7,614 nucleotides of DNA. It comes from CALARM01 sp040217695 (GTDB taxonomy: Bacteria; Vulcanimicrobiota; SpSt-956; JAKJGF01). The stretch is from the NCBI GenBank assembly GCA_040217695.1, contig JBEHWO010000327.1, positions 1 to 7,614 on the forward strand. Reading direction: 5' to 3'. Below are positions 5,589 through 7,614 of the stretch, one piece after another. The number at the start of each line of letters is the position of its first letter. Position 1 is the first letter of the stretch. The notes beneath the pieces were generated by a model. The model did no database searches. It was given only the letters and a program-made list of their open reading frames with translations, and was not told the origin of the DNA. A program made the position numbers and the translations under genes.

Positions 5589-5595
5589 TTTTTTT
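5551..5595 (+). terminator. Hairpin after the activator gene, probable intrinsic terminator
   Basis: GATTGCATTATGCAATT (5551-5567) and its exact inverse (5572-5588) form a 17-bp stem with a CACA loop, followed by seven Ts (5589-5595) and preceded by a T run. It begins 40 bp after the activator stop. The same DNA forms the paired activator sites, so it may do both jobs. Confidence 0.7.
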
Positions 5596-5663
5596 ATAAA
5601 ATTTTATGCAAAAAAATTTTTTTCTTTTGTCTTTACAGGGTTTTTCATCCTTTGTAATTTCTA

Positions 5664-5680
5664 TGGCATATATATTGCAT
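5664..5680 (+). promoter_or_regulatory. Sigma-54 (-24/-12) promoter of the NifX/MinD operon
   Basis: TGGCAT-N5-TTGCAT matches the sigma-54 consensus TGGCAC-N5-TTGCA, with exactly ten bases between the invariant GG (5665-5666) and GC (5677-5678). The predicted transcription start is near 5690, about 30 nt before the GTG at 5720. Confidence 0.85.
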
Positions 5681-5719
5681 TATAAATATATAAAATAAAT
5701 ATATTACGGAGAGAGTCCC

Positions 5720-6130
5720 GTGCTTATAAGTATATCAATTTTTAACAAGAGATTATCGCCATTATTTGATACATCACAGAATCTTCTGATTGTAGATCTG
5801 GAAGGCTCTCAGGAGAATAGTCGTGAAGTAATTTCTTTCGGTTCCCTGAGCCCTCTCAAGAAAATAGAAAAACTTGTAGAAAAGAAAGTAGATATTTTAA
5901 TCTGTGGTGCTATAAGTAATTTTTTTATTCATCCTCTTGTAAAGGCCAATATACGGGTTATAGGAAATCTCTGCGGTGAATATGAAGAGATTCTTGAAAG
6001 TTTTAAGAAAGGTGAAATTTCACTCGATAAATTTCTCATGCCGGGATGCTGCAGAAGGCAGCATGGAAAATGTCATAGACGAGGAGAGGCTATGAGAAAT
6101 AGAAATTGCAAAATGAAAGGAGACAGTTAA
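5720..6130 (+). CDS. NifX/NafY-family (dinitrogenase iron-molybdenum cofactor domain) protein with Cys/Arg-rich tail
   Basis: A 136-residue cytoplasmic protein, first gene of the operon. It starts at GTG 5720, six bases after a GGAGAG site. Residues 1-107 show the RNase H-like fold of the NifB/NifX/NafY cofactor-binding family, with MLISISIFNKRLSPLFDTSQNLLIVD at the N-terminus, VDILICGAIS, and VIGNLCGEYEEILESFKKG. The tail (108-136) is basic and thiol-rich: PGCCRRQHGKCHRRG, then NC. Small proteins with a conserved PGC-type tail accompany the orange protein in ORP-type clusters. Proteins of this fold carry Mo/Fe/Cu-sulfide clusters or their precursors, and the tail cysteines could bind metal. 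The stop lies 2 bp before the next start. Metal identity and partner are unknown. Confidence 0.85.
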   Translation: MLISISIFNKRLSPLFDTSQNLLIVDLEGSQENSREVISFGSLSPLKKIEKLVEKKVDILICGAISNFFIHPLVKANIRVIGNLCGEYEEILESFKKGEISLDKFLMPGCCRRQHGKCHRRGEAMRNRNCKMKGDS

Positions 6131-6132
6131 TT

Positions 6133-6504
6133 ATGAGACTGGCAGTTGCAACAGAAGGGGGCAATATATCCCAGCATTTCGGACAGTGTTCTGAATATAC
6201 GATAGCAGATATTCAGGATAAAAAAATTGTCGGAAAGAGGTTGTTTGTAAATCCGGGGCATCAGGGGGGAGGATGTTCTATACCGGGTATATTGCATGGT
6301 GAAAAGGTTGACTGTGTTATTGCAGGAGGTATGGGGCAGAAAGCCATAATGAATTTCGAACAATATGGTATAAAGACATATCTGGGAGTTTCCGGATCTG
6401 TAGATAAAGCCATAGATAATTTTATAAATGGTTCCCTTGTGTCGGGAGAAAGTACATGTGATTCTTCTCATGGAGAAGGACATGACTGCGGACATCATCA
6501 GTAG
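6133..6504 (+). CDS. NifX/orange-protein-like cofactor-binding protein with His/Cys-rich tail
   Basis: A 123-residue protein. The chosen start is ATG 6133, ten bases after AAAGGAG (6116-6122) and directly at the family motif MRLAVATEGGNISQHFGQC; an in-frame ATG at 6106 would add nine residues lying inside the upstream gene and has no such site. The RNase H-like dinitrogenase Fe-Mo cofactor domain covers about 1-105, with SQHFGQCSEYTI, NPGHQGGGCSIPG, VIAGGMGQKAI and a YLGVSG turn. The tail (109-123) is CDSSHGEGHDCGHHQ, a typical metal-binding His/Cys cluster of this family. Orange proteins of Desulfovibrio belong to the same family and carry a Mo-S-Cu cluster; this gene is a candidate equivalent, but family membership alone does not show the cluster. 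The stop is TAG. Confidence 0.9.
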   Translation: MRLAVATEGGNISQHFGQCSEYTIADIQDKKIVGKRLFVNPGHQGGGCSIPGILHGEKVDCVIAGGMGQKAIMNFEQYGIKTYLGVSGSVDKAIDNFINGSLVSGESTCDSSHGEGHDCGHHQ

Positions 6505-6506
6505 GG

Positions 6507-6566
6507 GCGTAATGCGTGATACACAGGAATATAATCCCGTCACGCGTTACGCGTCACGTGTCACGA
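6507..6566 (+). repeat. Intra-operon ACGCGT repeat folding into an RNA hairpin
   Basis: Three bases past the TAG of the upstream gene, GCGTAATGCGTGAT (6507-6520) pairs with GTCACGCGTTACGC (6539-6552). This gives 14 bp with two G-U pairs in RNA and an 18-nt loop. The right arm continues as GTCACGTGTCACG, related to the palindromes at 3814-3833 and 4045-4066. It fills the only sizeable gap in the operon (87 bp) and lacks a following T tract, so it is more likely a stability or partial attenuation element than a terminator. Confidence 0.6.
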
Positions 6567-6591
6567 ATATATTAAAATAAGGAGAAAGATT

Positions 6592-7053
6592 ATGAAAAAA
6601 GTAGCTTTCAGTTCAACAGGAAGGGATTTAAATGCATTACTCGATCCGAGATTCGGAAGATGTGATTTTTTCGTCATAGTAGATGTAGAAACAGATGATG
6701 TGGAAGTATTTGAAAATGATGCAAAAAACGCTTCAGGAGGAGCAGGCATTCAGGCGGCTCAATTTGTGGCAAACAGGGGAGTGGATACAGTTGTGTCAGG
6801 TAATTTTGGCCCCAATGCCTTCCAGACACTTAATGCCGCAGAAGTAGCCATATATACAGGTACAGGAGGAACAATACAGCAAAATTTAATGGCCCTTGTA
6901 AATAATCAACTTCAACGTATAAATGGTTCTACTGTTGAGAGTCATCATGGTATGAATATGCCACAGGGCGGTATGGGCGGCGGCGGTCGTGGTATGGGTG
7001 GCGGCGGCGGTCGTGGTATGGGCGGCGGAAGAGGACGTGGTGGAGGATGGTAA
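6592..7053 (+). CDS. NifX/NafY-family protein with glycine-rich C-terminal tail
   Basis: A 153-residue protein starting at ATG 6592 after AAGGAG (6580-6585). Residues 1-110 form the dinitrogenase Fe-Mo cofactor domain: KKVAFSSTG, LDPRFGRCDFFVIVD with Cys24, SGGAGIQAAQFVANRGVDTVVSGNFGPNAF, and IYTGTGG. Residues 117-125 (ESHHGMNMP) lead into a Gly/Arg/Met tail at 126-153 made of GRGMGGG-type repeats ending in a Trp. At the DNA level the tail is a 24-bp tandem repeat (6985-6998 repeats at 7009-7022), far richer in GC than its surroundings, so repeat number may vary between strains. Gly-rich tails are common in this subfamily; their role is not known, but flexibility or metal and partner binding are possible. 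It is followed without a gap by the MinD-like gene. Confidence 0.9.
   Translation: MKKVAFSSTGRDLNALLDPRFGRCDFFVIVDVETDDVEVFENDAKNASGGAGIQAAQFVANRGVDTVVSGNFGPNAFQTLNAAEVAIYTGTGGTIQQNLMALVNNQLQRINGSTVESHHGMNMPQGGMGGGGRGMGGGGGRGMGGGRGRGGGW
6985..7046 (+). repeat. Tandem Gly/Arg-coding repeat, 24-bp unit
   Basis: GGTCGTGGTATGGG recurs at 6985-6998 and 7009-7022 within GGC-rich spacers, with degenerate flanking copies. It encodes the glycine-rich tail and stands out as a GC island in AT-rich sequence. The end of this segment (GGAGGA, 7042-7047) also serves as the ribosome binding site of the next gene. Confidence 0.75.
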
Positions 7054-7614
7054 ATGGAAATATGTGTTATAAGCGGTAAAGGGGGCACAGGTAAAACTAC
7101 TGTGGCAGTAAATCTGGTACTGTCATGTGAGAAAGGTATGTTTCTGGACTGCGATGTGGAAGAACCTGACGGAAGGATATTTCTTCTTCCCAGAATTGAG
7201 CGAATAGATAGTTCTTTTATATCTATTCCCGTTATAGATGAGAAAAAGTGTAATTTCTGCGGAAAATGTGCTGAAGTATGTATTTTTAATGCCATTGCAG
7301 TAGTAAAAAAGAAGATATTATTTTTCGAGAGACTCTGCCGCGGATGCAGTGCCTGCTGGCTTGTATGTCCTGAAGGTGCTGTTTCGGAAGGAAAAAAAGA
7401 AACAGGTGTTATAAAATCAGGAGAAGTTAAAAACCTGTGTTTTCTGGAAGGTTCTCTTAATCCTGGAGAAGAAACAGGTCATTTTATAGTATATAATATG
7501 AGGAAAATGATAGATAAAAATGATACTGTAATAATAGACGGCCCTCCGGGACTCTCTCCTGTTCTTCTGGAAGCCGTGGATAAAACGGATTATGCCATAA
7601 TAGTTACAGAACCG
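7054..7614 (+). CDS. MinD/Mrp-like P-loop ATPase with inserted 2[4Fe-4S] ferredoxin domain, 3'-truncated by window edge
   Basis: At least 187 residues; the frame is still open at the right edge. ATG 7054 follows the previous stop with no gap, using GGAGGA (7042-7047) inside the upstream gene, so the two are probably translationally coupled. Residues 1-34 carry the deviant Walker A of the MinD family (SGKGGTGKTT, 7-16) and LDCDVEEPD. Residues 66-105 hold two CxxCxxCxxxC motifs (Cys66/69/72/76 and Cys95/98/101/105), each fit for a [4Fe-4S] cluster. Walker B-like IIDGPPG lies at 160-166, then IIVTEP. These cytoplasmic ATPases are regular partners of NifX/orange proteins and are thought to act in metal-cluster assembly or transfer; two such proteins are encoded in the D. 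vulgaris orp locus. About 100 residues are probably missing. Confidence 0.95.
   Translation, partial: MEICVISGKGGTGKTTVAVNLVLSCEKGMFLDCDVEEPDGRIFLLPRIERIDSSFISIPVIDEKKCNFCGKCAEVCIFNAIAVVKKKILFFERLCRGCSACWLVCPEGAVSEGKKETGVIKSGEVKNLCFLEGSLNPGEETGHFIVYNMRKMIDKNDTVIIDGPPGLSPVLLEAVDKTDYAIIVTEP

Noticed and set aside
6106..6132. Earlier ATG start for the second NifX-like gene
   Set aside because: It lies inside the upstream coding region without a ribosome binding site. ATG 6133 has AAAGGAG upstream and begins exactly at the family motif.
5720..7053. Nitrogenase (nif) gene cluster
   Set aside because: There are no nifH, nifD, nifK or nifB-type radical SAM sequences. The partner is a MinD-like Fe-S ATPase, which fits ORP-type loci better.
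6945..7295. Minus-strand proline-rich frame
   Set aside because: The proline run is simply the reverse of the Gly-rich repeat, and it crosses two well-supported genes.

Overview
The window comes from an AT-rich bacterial chromosome, and its gene content points to an anaerobe. The right half matches the anaerobe-specific orange protein (ORP) type of locus: small NifX/NafY-family proteins, a MinD-like ATPase with an inserted ferredoxin domain, and a sigma-54 activator. The phylum cannot be assigned from these genes. Strong Shine-Dalgarno sequences precede most genes, and TAA, TGA and TAG are all used as stops.

Left part (1-2145). A tnpB-type gene of the IS200/IS605/IS607 group is cut by the window's left edge and reads toward a broken glnA on the opposite strand. 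The glnA fragment keeps only its first ~270 codons. It carries an in-frame TAG exactly where a metal-binding glutamate is expected, and its reading frame changes to element sequence about 20 bp past the tnpB stop. Two independent lesions therefore make this glutamine synthetase copy a pseudogene.

Middle part (2086-4181). Two minus-strand genes lie here: a small polytopic membrane protein of unknown function and a 379-residue protein with a DUF4105-like (permuted papain-like) core and a glycine-zipper hydrophobic C-terminal segment. Hairpins lie downstream of both. A 441-bp divergent intergenic region follows. It holds GC-rich ACGCGT palindromes that also occur inside the operon on the right and look like a small dispersed repeat family.

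Right part (4109-7614). A PAS/AAA+/Fis sigma-54-dependent activator is transcribed rightward, probably from a sigma-70 promoter whose predicted start coincides with the ATG, giving a leaderless mRNA. Past its stop are two copies of a TTGCAT-N-ATGCAA palindrome 21 bp apart. About 80 bp further on is a near-consensus -24/-12 promoter, TGGCAT-N5-TTGCAT, that reads into four tightly spaced genes: three NifX/NafY-family proteins and a MinD-like Fe-S ATPase that runs off the right edge.

The simplest model is that the activator binds the doubled palindrome and drives the operon through sigma-54. This parallels the orp operons of Desulfovibrio vulgaris, where a sigma-54 activator controls genes for a Mo/Cu-cluster protein and MinD-like ATPases. 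The physiological role of such systems is still poorly defined, so this is the most interesting part of the window.
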